From Nocardioides sp. (GTDB lineage Bacteria > Actinomycetota > Actinomycetes > Propionibacteriales > Nocardioidaceae), in NCBI GenBank assembly GCA_031177735.1, contig JAPSKJ010000055.1, positions 1 through 12,073 on the forward strand: a stretch of DNA of 12,073 nt, read 5' to 3'. A model generated the notes under the pieces. The model was not told the DNA's origin. It was given only the letters and a program-made list of their open reading frames with translations, and made no database searches. Positions 1-6,572 of this stretch are shown piece by piece. The first letter of the stretch is position 1. Every line of letters begins with the position of its first letter. Position numbers and translations under genes: made by a program.

Positions 1-1016
1 TCCCGCCGTTCTCCACCGGCGAGACCGGCCGGGTCGGCTCGCCGAAGCGGCGCGAGGTCGGCCACGGCGCGCTCGCTCGGCGCGCGCTGCTCCCGGTGCT
101 GCCCACGCGTGAGGAGTTCCCCTACGCCATCCGCCAGCTCTCCGAGGCGATGGGCTCCAACGGCTCGACCTCGATGGGCTCGGTGTGTGCCTCCAGCCTC
201 TCGCTCATGCAGGCTGGTGTGCCGCTGCGCGCAGCCGTCGCCGGCATCGCGATGGGCCTGATCTCCGGTGAGGTCGACGGCAAGACCGAGTACGTCGCGC
301 TGACCGACATCCTCGGTGCCGAGGACGCCTACGGCGACATGGACTTCAAGGTCGCCGGCACCAAGGACTTCGTCACCGCCCTCCAGCTCGACACCAAGCT
401 CGACGGCATCCCCGCCGACGTGCTGGCCGGTGCACTGACCCAGGCGCGCGACGCCCGGCTGGCGATCCTCGAGGTGATGAACGAGGCCATCTCGGTCCCC
501 GAGGAGATGTCGATCCACGCCCCGCGGATCATCACCGTGAAGGTGCCGGTCGACAAGATCGGCGAGGTCATCGGCCCGAAGGGCAAGATGATCAACCAGA
601 TCCAGGACGACACCGGCGCCTCGATCTCGATCGAGGACGACGGCACCGTCTACATCGGCGCGACCAACGGCGAGGCCGCCGAGGCGGCTCGGGCGGCGAT
701 CAACGCGATCGCCAACCCGACCATGCCGGAGGTCGGCGAGCGCTACCTCGGCACGGTCGTGAAGACGACGAACTTCGGTGCCTTCGTCGCCCTGCTGCCG
801 GGCAAGGACGGCCTGCTCCACATCACGAAGCTGCGTGCCCTCAACGACGGCAAGCGCGTGGAGTCGGTCGAGGACGTCGTCGAGGTCGGCCAGAAGATCC
901 AGGTCGAGATCGTCGAGATCGACGACCGCGGCAAGCTCTCCCTGGCCCCGGTGGTCGAGGAGGCGGAGTCGGCTGAGGCCGAGGCCGCGACCGAGACCGT
1001 CGACGCCGAGGAGTGA
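1..1016 (+). CDS. pnp: Polyribonucleotide nucleotidyltransferase (PNPase), C-terminal part
   Basis: PNPase degrades RNA 3' to 5' by phosphorolysis and can also add 3' tails; it is a cytoplasmic homotrimer. The gene enters from the left edge, and the reading frame (codons from base 3) shows the last 337 residues of a protein usually near 740. Visible in order: the second RNase PH core, with the hallmark FSTGETGRVGSPKRRE at the start; the catalytic stretch DILGAEDAYGDMDFK (Asp at about 102 and 108 of the visible part, spaced like E. coli D486/D492); a KH domain with the GPKG loop (about 191-194); an S1 RNA-binding domain (about 245-316); and an acidic tail rich in Glu and Ala. Stop TGA at 1014-1016. 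The M16 peptidase gene begins 10 bases later, so the two are probably cotranscribed. The family is certain; only the 5' end is missing. Confidence 0.97.
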   Translation, partial: PPFSTGETGRVGSPKRREVGHGALARRALLPVLPTREEFPYAIRQLSEAMGSNGSTSMGSVCASSLSLMQAGVPLRAAVAGIAMGLISGEVDGKTEYVALTDILGAEDAYGDMDFKVAGTKDFVTALQLDTKLDGIPADVLAGALTQARDARLAILEVMNEAISVPEEMSIHAPRIITVKVPVDKIGEVIGPKGKMINQIQDDTGASISIEDDGTVYIGATNGEAAEAARAAINAIANPTMPEVGERYLGTVVKTTNFGAFVALLPGKDGLLHITKLRALNDGKRVESVEDVVEVGQKIQVEIVEIDDRGKLSLAPVVEEAESAEAEAATETVDAEE

Positions 1017-1026
1017 GCTGAGCTCC

Positions 1027-2334
1027 GTGGCATCACGCACCACCCGCACGACCGGCCGGCAGGAGACTGCCGGCCGGTCGTCCGGTTCTGAGCCCATCTT
1101 CCGTCGCACCGTGCTGCCCAGCGGCTTGCGGGTGGTCACCGAGCAGATGCCGGGCGTGCGCTCGGCCTCGATCGGCGTGTGGGTCGGCGTCGGCTCCCGC
1201 GATGAGTCGACGCGGCTGCACGGCTGCTCGCACTTCCTCGAGCACCTGCTGTTCAAGGGCACCCGCGAGCGGTCGGCGATGGACATCTCCGTCGCCCTCG
1301 ACGCGGTCGGCGGGGAGTTCAACGCCTTCACCGCCAAGGAGTTCACCTGCTTCCACGCGCGCGTGCTCGACGAGGACCTTCCGGTGGCGATCGACGTGCT
1401 GGGCGACATGATCACCAACTCGGTGATCACCACGGCCGACGTCGAGGCCGAGCGCGAGGTGATCCTCGACGAGATCGCGATGCACGACGACGACCCCGAC
1501 GACGTCGTCCACAACATGTTCGCCGAGCTCGCCTGGGGTCCGGCCTCGCCGTTGGGGCGCACCATCGCCGGCACCACGGAGTCGATCGAGGCGCTCAGCC
1601 GCGATCAGGTCAACCGGTTCTACAAGCGGCACTACCGGCCCGCGAACATGGTCGTCGCCGCTGCGGGCAACCTCGACCACGACGCCGTCGTCGCGCTCGT
1701 GGTGAGCGCCTTCGGCCGCGCCGGCTTCCTCGACGCCGAGGCCACCCCGGTGCCCCCGCGCACCCATCTCGCCCCCATCCCCGTCAACGCGGGCGTGCGG
1801 TCGGCGAGCCGGCCCTTCGAGCAGGTCAACCTGGTGCTCGGCACGGAGGCGCTGCCCCGGGACGACGAGCGCCGCTTCGCCCTCGGCGTGCTCAACACGG
1901 CGATCGGCGGCGGCACGTCCAGCCGGTTGTTCCAGGAGGTGCGCGAGCGCCGCGGCCTGGCGTACTCGGTCTACTCCTTCACCAGTGCCTACGCCGAGTC
2001 CGGGGTCTTCGGTGTCTCCGTGGGCTGCCTGCCCACCAAGGTCGACGAGGTGCTCGAGGTGGTCCGCGACGAGCTCGCCAAGGTCGCGGCGAGCGGCATC
2101 AGCGAGGAGGAGCTGGTCCGCGGCAAGGGGATGCTCCGCGGTGCCCTCGTGCTCGGGCTGGAGGACTCCGCCTCACGGATGTCCCGGCTCGGCAAGGCCG
2201 AGCTGGTCCACGACGAGCTGCTCACGATCGACGACGTCCTCAGCCGCATCAGCGCGGTGACGCTCGCCGAGGTGGCGCAGGTCGCCGGCGACGTGCTCTC
2301 CCGGCCGGAGCTGCTCGCCGTCGTCGGCCCCTGA
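1027..2334 (+). CDS. M16 family zinc metallopeptidase (PepR / processing-peptidase-like)
   Basis: This is a predicted cytoplasmic zinc endopeptidase of 435 residues, close in length to the M. tuberculosis homologue Rv2782c (PepR), which also lies next to pnp. The inverted zinc motif HxxEH is HFLEH at residues 69-73, with the third ligand probably Glu149 in EREVILDEI. The inactive second half carries the conserved SRLFQEVRERRGLAYSVYS (299-317), which helps bind substrate across the clamshell. GTG at 1027 is chosen because no other usual start lies between the pnp stop and the conserved core; the next in-frame candidate, GTG at 1111, would cut into the conserved RRTVLPSGLRVVTE segment and has no ribosome site. 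The ribosome site for 1027 is weak (GAGGAG at 1008-1013, 13 bases away). Coupling to pnp translation is likely. Codons 8-19 form a strong hairpin, described separately. The physiological substrate is unknown. Confidence 0.94.
   Translation: MASRTTRTTGRQETAGRSSGSEPIFRRTVLPSGLRVVTEQMPGVRSASIGVWVGVGSRDESTRLHGCSHFLEHLLFKGTRERSAMDISVALDAVGGEFNAFTAKEFTCFHARVLDEDLPVAIDVLGDMITNSVITTADVEAEREVILDEIAMHDDDPDDVVHNMFAELAWGPASPLGRTIAGTTESIEALSRDQVNRFYKRHYRPANMVVAAAGNLDHDAVVALVVSAFGRAGFLDAEATPVPPRTHLAPIPVNAGVRSASRPFEQVNLVLGTEALPRDDERRFALGVLNTAIGGGTSSRLFQEVRERRGLAYSVYSFTSAYAESGVFGVSVGCLPTKVDEVLEVVRDELAKVAASGISEEELVRGKGMLRGALVLGLEDSASRMSRLGKAELVHDELLTIDDVLSRISAVTLAEVAQVAGDVLSRPELLAVVGP
1048..1081 (+). terminator. 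Strong hairpin after pnp, inside the start of the M16 peptidase gene
   Basis: Arms 1048-1062 and 1067-1081 are perfectly complementary over 15 bp and enclose the four-base loop GAGA, a GNRA-type tetraloop. No U-run follows, which is common for actinobacterial terminators. It lies 32 bases after the pnp stop codon and 21 bases after the GTG of the peptidase, so if 1027 is the true start the hairpin is translated as part of the peptidase N-terminus. It may end or protect the 3' end of some pnp transcripts, or slow ribosomes or polymerase entering the peptidase gene. The structure is seen in the sequence; the role is inferred. Confidence 0.6.
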
Positions 2335-2353
2335 GCCGTGGCTCGACCCGGAC

Positions 2354-2869
2354 CTAACGCTTGCCGACGATGCCGATGACGGCCGGCTGCTTCTGGTCGA
2401 CGACGGAGACGCGGAAGCCGGCGTCGGCGAGGGCCTTGGAGGTGTTCTGGACCATCTGCGGGACCTGCTCGCGCCGGGTGGCCTCGTAGAAGATGTAGAC
2501 GCTGCCGCCGGGCAGGACGCGCTCGTGCAGCAGCGCCACCTCGGCGGCCGCGTCGCGCACCCAGAACAGGTTGACGTTGAACGCGAAGACCTTGGTGAGG
2601 CGCTTGACCGGCACCCGCAAGGTGGCGAGGTCGATCTGGCGCACGGTGAGCCGGCCGGCCTCGACGAAGCGGGCGCAGCGGCGCTTGGTGCGGTCGACGC
2701 CGGACTCGGACCGGTCGATGGCGAACATCTTGCCGGTCTCGAGGCGACTGCAGATCAGCTCGGCGCCAGCGCCGGGACCACAGCCGATCTCGAGGATGTG
2801 ATCGCTCGGCTGGACGTCCATGAAGTCCACCGCCCAGCGGATCCGCGCGGGGATCGTCTGCACCACCAT
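2354..2869 (-). CDS. Class I SAM-dependent methyltransferase
   Basis: A small Rossmann-fold methyltransferase of 171 residues; the substrate cannot be told from sequence. SAM-binding motif I is LEIGCGPGAG (26-35), the acidic residue that contacts the ribose is probably Asp52 in MFAID, motif II lies near KVFAFNVNLFW (93-103), and the LPGG turn before the next strand is at 119-122. The start is the ATG at 2867-2869, preceded by GGCAGG about eight bases upstream. The protein begins only about 25 residues before motif I, so there is no extra N-terminal domain. The gene converges on the M16 peptidase gene, with 19 bases between stop codons and no convincing terminator there. It sits in reverse between two genes often found together in actinobacteria (M16 peptidase and dapB), suggesting a local insertion. 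Base composition matches the neighbours. Methyltransferase fold is confident, function is open. Confidence 0.87.
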   Translation of the reverse strand: MVVQTIPARIRWAVDFMDVQPSDHILEIGCGPGAGAELICSRLETGKMFAIDRSESGVDRTKRRCARFVEAGRLTVRQIDLATLRVPVKRLTKVFAFNVNLFWVRDAAAEVALLHERVLPGGSVYIFYEATRREQVPQMVQNTSKALADAGFRVSVVDQKQPAVIGIVGKR

Positions 2870-2942
2870 GGGGCCAGCCTGCCAGATCCCGGATGTCGGA
2901 GGACGCAGCCCCCGGCGCCCGTGGACGTCTGAGCGCTCGGTC

Positions 2943-3050
2943 CTAGAACGTGATGACGGTCGCGCCCTCGACGGTGAACCGCAGGAACTCCTCGCGGGCG
3001 ACCTCGAGGTCGTCGCCCCGATGCGGAGTGCCGGCACCGGCGGCCTCCAC
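2943..3050 (-). CDS. Possible small ORF or gene remnant (about 35 aa)
   Basis: Read on the minus strand, GTG at 3050 to TAG at 2943 encodes a 35-residue peptide ending in EEFLRFTVEGATVITF. By hand count about 91% of its third codon positions are G or C while second positions are mixed, the pattern of true coding sequence in this genome. The plus strand between 2870 and 3085 has no gene. The frame stays open upstream into the dapB start region without a better start. The only ribosome-site-like run (GGGGA) is just two bases before the GTG, too close to be convincing. It is either a short hypothetical gene upstream of the methyltransferase gene on the same strand, or the 3' end of a decayed gene. 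I do not recognise the family. Confidence 0.25.
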   Translation of the reverse strand: MEAAGAGTPHRGDDLEVAREEFLRFTVEGATVITF

Positions 3051-3072
3051 GATCCCCAGGGCTGGGCGACGG

Positions 3073-3086
3073 TAGGTTGGCGCCCG
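3073..3086 (+). promoter_or_regulatory. Candidate -10 element for leaderless dapB transcript
   Basis: TAGGTT at 3073-3078 fits the actinobacterial -10 consensus TANNNT and ends seven bases before the GTG at 3086, which would put transcription initiation at the start codon itself. No recognisable -35 hexamer lies 17-18 bases upstream. The same bases (GGTAGG at 3071-3076) could instead act as a ribosome-binding site nine bases before the GTG. Both readings support 3086 as the start. Confidence 0.4.
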
Positions 3087-3838
3087 TGACGAACGGGCTG
3101 CGGGTGGGCGTGCTGGGCGCGCGGGGGAAGCTGGGATCGGCGATCGTCGCCGGCCTCGCAGGGGTCGACGACATCGACGTCGTGGCGGAGCTGGGCCGCG
3201 GCGACGACCTGCAGGCGCTGGTCGAGGCGGGTGCCACCGCCGTCGTCGACGTGACCACCCCTGAGGCGGTGATGGGCAACGTGGAGTTCTGCGTGCGTCA
3301 CGGCATCCACGCCGTCGTCGGCACGACCGGCTTCGACGCCCACCGGCTCGCCACGCTGGAGGCGTGGTTGGCCCAGGCGCCCGGGGTCGGCGTACTCATC
3401 GCCCCCAACTTCTCGATCGGGGCGATCGTGATGATGCGCTTCGCGGCGATGGCCGCCCCGCTCTTCGAGTCCGTCGAGGTCGTCGAGCTGCACCACCCCA
3501 CGAAGGCCGACGCACCGTCGGGCACCGCCCGGCGCACGGCCGAGCTGATCGCGGCGGCGCGGCGCGAGGCCGGCTGCCCGCCCGTGCCGGACGCGACGTC
3601 GACCGAGCTGCCCGGCGCACGCGGCGCCGATGTCGACGGCATCCGGGTGCACGGGTTGCGCATCCGCGGCCTGGTGGCGCACCAGGAGGTGGTCCTCGGC
3701 GGGGTGGGGGAGACGCTGACGATCCGCCACGACTCCCTCGACCGTGCCTCCTTCACCCCCGGTGTCGTCGCCGGACTGCGGGCGGTCGCCGACCGGCCCG
3801 GCCTCACGATCGGGCTGGAGCACGTGCTCGACCTGTGA
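3086..3838 (+). CDS. dapB: 4-hydroxy-tetrahydrodipicolinate reductase
   Basis: DapB reduces the dapA product with NAD(P)H to tetrahydrodipicolinate in the diaminopimelate/lysine pathway, supplying cell-wall and protein synthesis; it is a cytoplasmic tetramer. The 250-residue protein has the N-terminal Rossmann motif GVLGARGKLG (8-17), the nucleotide-site segment VGTTGF (78-83), APNFS (106-110), and the family signature ELHHPTKADAPSGTA (134-148) with the catalytic His136 and Lys140. Length is normal for the family. GTG at 3086 is preferred over TTG at 3077: the TTG would overlap the only ribosome-site or -10 sequence, and the Rossmann strand starts a few residues after the GTG. In many actinobacteria dapB follows pnp and the M16 peptidase gene on the same strand. 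Here a reverse-strand methyltransferase gene intervenes, so dapB probably has its own promoter. The downstream gene is not a dap gene. Confidence 0.97.
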   Translation: MTNGLRVGVLGARGKLGSAIVAGLAGVDDIDVVAELGRGDDLQALVEAGATAVVDVTTPEAVMGNVEFCVRHGIHAVVGTTGFDAHRLATLEAWLAQAPGVGVLIAPNFSIGAIVMMRFAAMAAPLFESVEVVELHHPTKADAPSGTARRTAELIAAARREAGCPPVPDATSTELPGARGADVDGIRVHGLRIRGLVAHQEVVLGGVGETLTIRHDSLDRASFTPGVVAGLRAVADRPGLTIGLEHVLDL

Positions 3839-3891
3839 GGCCAGCGTTGGGATCGCTCCCACCCTGCGGCGGCGCCCGACCACCGGCGGAG

Positions 3892-3905
3892 TACGGTGCC
3901 AGTCA
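3892..3905 (+). promoter_or_regulatory. Candidate -10 element for leaderless aldo/keto reductase transcript
   Basis: TACGGT at 3892-3897 matches TANNNT and is followed by exactly seven bases and then ATG at 3905, the spacing expected when transcription begins on the start codon. No good -35 is visible. GGAG at 3888-3891 is 13 bases before the ATG, too far for a strong ribosome site, which favours the leaderless reading. It also argues against the in-frame GTG at 3896, which would lie inside this element. Confidence 0.38.
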
Positions 3906-4915
3906 TGGAGATCCGCAACCTCGGTAGGAGTGGCCTGAAGATCTCGGCCATCTCCTACGGCAACTGGCTCACCCACGGCTCGCAGGTCGAGGAGGACGCC
4001 GCGCTGGCGTGCGTCCGGCAGGCCCTCGACGAGGGCATCACCACCTTCGACACCGCCGACGTCTACGCCAACACCAAGGCCGAGTCCGTGCTCGGCAAGG
4101 CGCTGGCCGGCGAGCGTCGCGAAGGCCTGGAGATCTTCACCAAGGTCTACTGGCCGACCGGCCCCGGCAAGCACAACGACCACGGCCTGTCACGCAAGCA
4201 CATCATGGAGTCGATCGACGGCTCCCTGGAGCGGCTCGGCACCGACTACGTCGACCTCTACCAGGCCCACCGCTACGACCACGAGACGCCGCTGGAGGAG
4301 ACGATGGAGGCGTTCGCCGACGTCGTCCGGTCCGGCAAGGCGCTCTACATCGGCGTCTCTGAGTGGACCGCCGAGCAGATCCGGGCCGGCCACGCGCTGG
4401 CGCGTGAGCTGAAGATCCCCTTCGTCTCCAACCAGCCGCAGTACAACATGCTCTGGCGGGTCATCGAGGCCGAGGTCGTCCCGGCGTCGGAGGAGCTCGG
4501 CATCGGCCAGATCGTCTGGTCGCCGATCGCCCAGGGCGTCCTCACCGGCAAGTACCTCCCCGGCCAGCCGCCGCCGGCGGGCTCCCGCGCCACCGATCAG
4601 GCCGGTGGCGCCGACTTCGTCGGCCGCTGGCTGCGCGACGACATCCTCTCCAAGGTGCAGGCCCTCAAGCCGCTCGCCGAGCAGGCCGGCCTCTCCCTGG
4701 CCCAGCTCGCCGTGGCGTGGGTGCTGCAGAACCCAGGCGTGTCCAGCGCGATCATCGGCGCCAGCCGCCCCGAGCAGGTCACCGAGAACGTCAAGGCAGC
4801 CGGCGTCAAGCTCGAGGCCGACCTGATGAAGGCCATCGACGACGTGCTCGGCGACTCCGTCGAGCGCGACCCCGGCAAGACGGTCTCCCCGCCCAAGCGC
4901 GACTTCGGCAACTAG
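3905..4915 (+). CDS. Aldo/keto reductase (potassium-channel beta-subunit-like group)
   Basis: A cytoplasmic NADPH-dependent oxidoreductase of 336 residues with a TIM-barrel fold. The four catalytic residues of the superfamily are present: Asp49 and Tyr54 in FDTADVYAN, Lys80 in IFTK, and His122 in LYQAHRYD. The stretches GRSGLKISAISYGNW near the N-terminus, VSNQPQYNMLWR (about 184-195) and IIGASRPEQV near the C-terminus are typical of the group related to voltage-gated K+ channel beta subunits and E. coli YghZ. Members reduce aldehydes and ketones, often in detoxification; the substrate here is unknown. ATG at 3905 is chosen over GTG at 3896 because of the upstream TANNNT element and because conserved sequence begins at the ATG. 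The gene stands alone, 66 bases after dapB, and ends at a strong hairpin shared with the converging DUF3043 gene. Confidence 0.94.
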   Translation: MEIRNLGRSGLKISAISYGNWLTHGSQVEEDAALACVRQALDEGITTFDTADVYANTKAESVLGKALAGERREGLEIFTKVYWPTGPGKHNDHGLSRKHIMESIDGSLERLGTDYVDLYQAHRYDHETPLEETMEAFADVVRSGKALYIGVSEWTAEQIRAGHALARELKIPFVSNQPQYNMLWRVIEAEVVPASEELGIGQIVWSPIAQGVLTGKYLPGQPPPAGSRATDQAGGADFVGRWLRDDILSKVQALKPLAEQAGLSLAQLAVAWVLQNPGVSSAIIGASRPEQVTENVKAAGVKLEADLMKAIDDVLGDSVERDPGKTVSPPKRDFGN

Positions 4916-4924
4916 ACCCGCAGA

Positions 4925-4973
4925 ACGCAGACGCACCCGGCCGCCCCGCGAGGGGGACCGGGTGCGTCTGCGT
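4925..4973. terminator. Bidirectional terminator between converging genes
   Basis: Arms 4925-4940 and 4958-4973 pair perfectly over 16 bp. The 17-base apex can fold further, with CCCC pairing GGGG around a GCGA tetraloop. It occupies nearly all of the 70-base gap between the stop codons of the aldo/keto reductase (+) and the DUF3043 gene (-), the classic place for a terminator that works in both directions. There is no U-run, as is common in high-GC actinobacteria. Confidence 0.82.
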
Positions 4974-4985
4974 ACTGACCGGGCG

Positions 4986-5597
4986 TCAGCGGTAGGACTG
5001 CGGCAGCTCCTGGCCGATCTTGACCTGCGGCTTGGGCAGCCGCAGCGGCCGCAGCTGCAGGGCACGGAAGAGCGCGTAGCTGGTGGTGCCGCGCAGCGAC
5101 TCGGGGCCGAAGCGCGTCCTGATCTGCTTGCGCATGGTCCAGCGCAGCAGGACCAGGTTGACCGCGACGGCGAGCAGGACCAGCGTCATGAACGTGTTGC
5201 CGAACCACGCCAGGCGCGCGTTGCCCGACCAGCCGAGGATCATCGTCACGATCAGCACCGGGATGATCAGCTCGGCGATGGTGAAGTGGCTGTCGACGTA
5301 GTCGCGCACGAACCGCTTGACCGGGCCGCGGTCACGGGAGGGCAGGTAGCGCTCGTCGCCGGTCTTCATCGCCTCCCGCATCTTGCGGCTGGTCTCCGCC
5401 CGCTTGAGGCGCTGCTGGGCGGCTGCCTCCTTGCGGGAGCGGGGCGCCTTCGCGGCGGCGCGACGGGCAGCCTCGGCCTCCTTGCGGGTCGGCGTGGGCC
5501 GGCCCTTGCCGCCCGGCTTGGGGGCAGACGAGGAGGAGTCGGACACGGCGGTGGCCCCGGCGGAGGGGGCGGTGGAGGAGGACTTGCGACGGAACAA
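4986..5597 (-). CDS. DUF3043 domain-containing membrane protein
   Basis: A 203-residue protein of a family largely confined to actinobacteria and of unknown function. The first 100 residues are hydrophilic: a Ser/Ala-rich start, the characteristic basic motif KGRPTPTRKEAEAARR (31-46), and a lysine/arginine-rich, probably helical stretch to about residue 75. Two hydrophobic segments at about 106-123 and 132-152 form a likely membrane hairpin with both ends in the cytoplasm, and a basic C-terminal tail follows. The start is TTG at 5595-5597, giving the usual FRRK opening; GAAAG lies about seven bases upstream. The gene converges on the aldo/keto reductase and diverges from pspA, so it may share a regulatory region with the envelope-stress genes, though no functional link is known. 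Family assignment is confident, role is not. Confidence 0.92.
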   Translation of the reverse strand: MFRRKSSSTAPSAGATAVSDSSSSAPKPGGKGRPTPTRKEAEAARRAAAKAPRSRKEAAAQQRLKRAETSRKMREAMKTGDERYLPSRDRGPVKRFVRDYVDSHFTIAELIIPVLIVTMILGWSGNARLAWFGNTFMTLVLLAVAVNLVLLRWTMRKQIRTRFGPESLRGTTSYALFRALQLRPLRLPKPQVKIGQELPQSYR

Positions 5598-5753
5598 CGC
5601 AGTTCTTTCGTGATCGAGCTGGTGCTCCCGCCCGGGTGGCAGGTGGGGTCAGCCTAACCGGGGTGGTTCAGATCCCTGGTGCCGCGCCGTAGGGTGGCAT
5701 CACACCCCGCTTGTGCCGAGTGTGGCACCGAATCGAAAAGGGACTTGACCAGC
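5598..5753. promoter_or_regulatory. Divergent promoter region between the DUF3043 gene and pspA
   Basis: This 156-base gap serves two genes pointing away from each other. Toward pspA, TTCAGA (5667-5672), a 17-base spacer and TAGGGT (5690-5695) form a plausible housekeeping promoter that would start about 53 bases before the pspA ATG. Toward the DUF3043 gene, TAGGCT on the minus strand (5656-5651) is a typical actinobacterial -10, without a clear -35. The two -10 elements are about 33 bases apart, so the promoters would overlap. No sigma-54-type -24/-12 site of the kind used by E. coli psp genes was seen. Hexamers were matched by eye only. Confidence 0.35.
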
Positions 5754-6560
5754 ATGAGTCTGTGGAGCCGCCTGAGGCTGATCTTCTCGGCCAAGGCCAG
5801 CAAGGCACTCGACCGCGCCGAGGACCCGAGGGAGACCCTCGACTACAGCTACCAGAAGCAGCTGGACCTGCTCGCCAAGGTGCGCCGCGGCGTCGCCGAC
5901 GTGGCCACCAGCCGCAAGCGCGTCGAGCTGCAGATCAACCAGCTCCGGCAGCAGGCTTCGAAGTTGCAGGACCAGGCCAAGAAGGCCATCGACATGGGTC
6001 GCGAGGACCTCGCCCGCGAGGCGCTCACCCGCAAGTCCGGCCTCACCACGCAGATCAGCGACCTGGAGACCCAGCACGCCCAGCTCCAGGGCGAGGAGGA
6101 GAAGCTCACCCTCGCGCAGCAGCGCCTGCAGGCGAAGGTGGAGGCCTTCCGGACCCGCAAGGAGACCATCAAGGCGACGTACACCGCCGCCGAGGCGCAG
6201 ACCAAGATCAGCGAGGCCGTCACCGGCATCAGCGACGAGTTCGGCGACGTGGGTGCGGCGGTCCAGCGCGCCGAGGACAAGACCGCCCAGATGCAGGCCC
6301 GCGCCGGCGCGGTGGACGAGCTGATCGCTTCCGGCGCCCTCGACGACGTCACCTCGCTCAACCGTGGCGACGACATCGCCCGCGAGCTGGAGGCGATGAG
6401 CTCGCAGTCCGACGTGGAGGCGGAGCTGGCCCGCCTCAAGGGCGGCGGTGCTCCGGAGGCCATCGATGCCCCGGAGCAGCCCGAAGCCATCGAGTCAGGC
6501 CCGATCCTCGAGGAGGCGCCGGAGAAGTCGCAGGCGCCGAGGTCCACGGACAACGGCTGA
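5754..6560 (+). CDS. pspA: PspA/IM30 family envelope-stress protein
   Basis: PspA binds the inner face of the cytoplasmic membrane, assembles into ESCRT-III-like oligomers and protects membrane integrity under stress. The protein is 268 residues. It begins with an amphipathic helix (SLWSRLRLIFSAKASKAL, 2-19), has the family's EDP motif at 23-25, then long coiled-coil helices rich in Glu, Gln, Lys and Ala to about 150, and further helices to about 229. A Pro/Glu-rich low-complexity tail (about 230-268) follows, longer than in E. coli PspA. ATG at 5754 is chosen because it opens directly on the amphipathic helix; AAGGGA about ten bases upstream is the ribosome site. It is the first gene of a run with htpX and pspAB, but a strong hairpin lies before htpX. 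No clgR, pspB, pspC, pspM or pspN homologue is in the window, so regulation differs from the E. coli and M. tuberculosis systems or is encoded elsewhere. Confidence 0.95.
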   Translation: MSLWSRLRLIFSAKASKALDRAEDPRETLDYSYQKQLDLLAKVRRGVADVATSRKRVELQINQLRQQASKLQDQAKKAIDMGREDLAREALTRKSGLTTQISDLETQHAQLQGEEEKLTLAQQRLQAKVEAFRTRKETIKATYTAAEAQTKISEAVTGISDEFGDVGAAVQRAEDKTAQMQARAGAVDELIASGALDDVTSLNRGDDIARELEAMSSQSDVEAELARLKGGGAPEAIDAPEQPEAIESGPILEEAPEKSQAPRSTDNG

Positions 6561-6572
6561 GCGCTGAACACC

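Noticed and set aside
778..1026. Upstream extension of the M16 peptidase frame into pnp
   Set aside because: The extension overlaps the S1 domain of PNPase in another frame and translates to Ser/Arg-rich low-complexity sequence. GTG at 1027 is the first start after pnp.
3818..3829. Perfect 12-base palindrome GAGCACGTGCTC
   Set aside because: It lies within the conserved C-terminal codons of dapB (LEHVLD) and a palindrome of this length is not rare in GC-rich coding DNA.
3847..3860. Small hairpin (TGGGA, loop TCGC, TCCCA) after dapB
   Set aside because: A 5-bp stem with no U-run is too weak to call a terminator next to the much stronger hairpins found elsewhere in the window.
2354..4183. Very long open frame (609 codons) on the minus strand covering dapB and part of the aldo/keto reductase
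   Set aside because: Only its last 171 codons are the real methyltransferase. The rest is antisense to dapB and the aldo/keto reductase, whose motifs are complete, and its translation is the His/Arg/Asp/Gly-rich nonsense typical of the complement of high-GC genes.
4962..5657. 231-codon plus-strand frame opposite the DUF3043 gene
   Set aside because: It begins in the terminator hairpin and runs antisense to a gene with a clear family motif and two membrane helices; its Gly/Ala/Arg-rich translation looks like a complement artefact.
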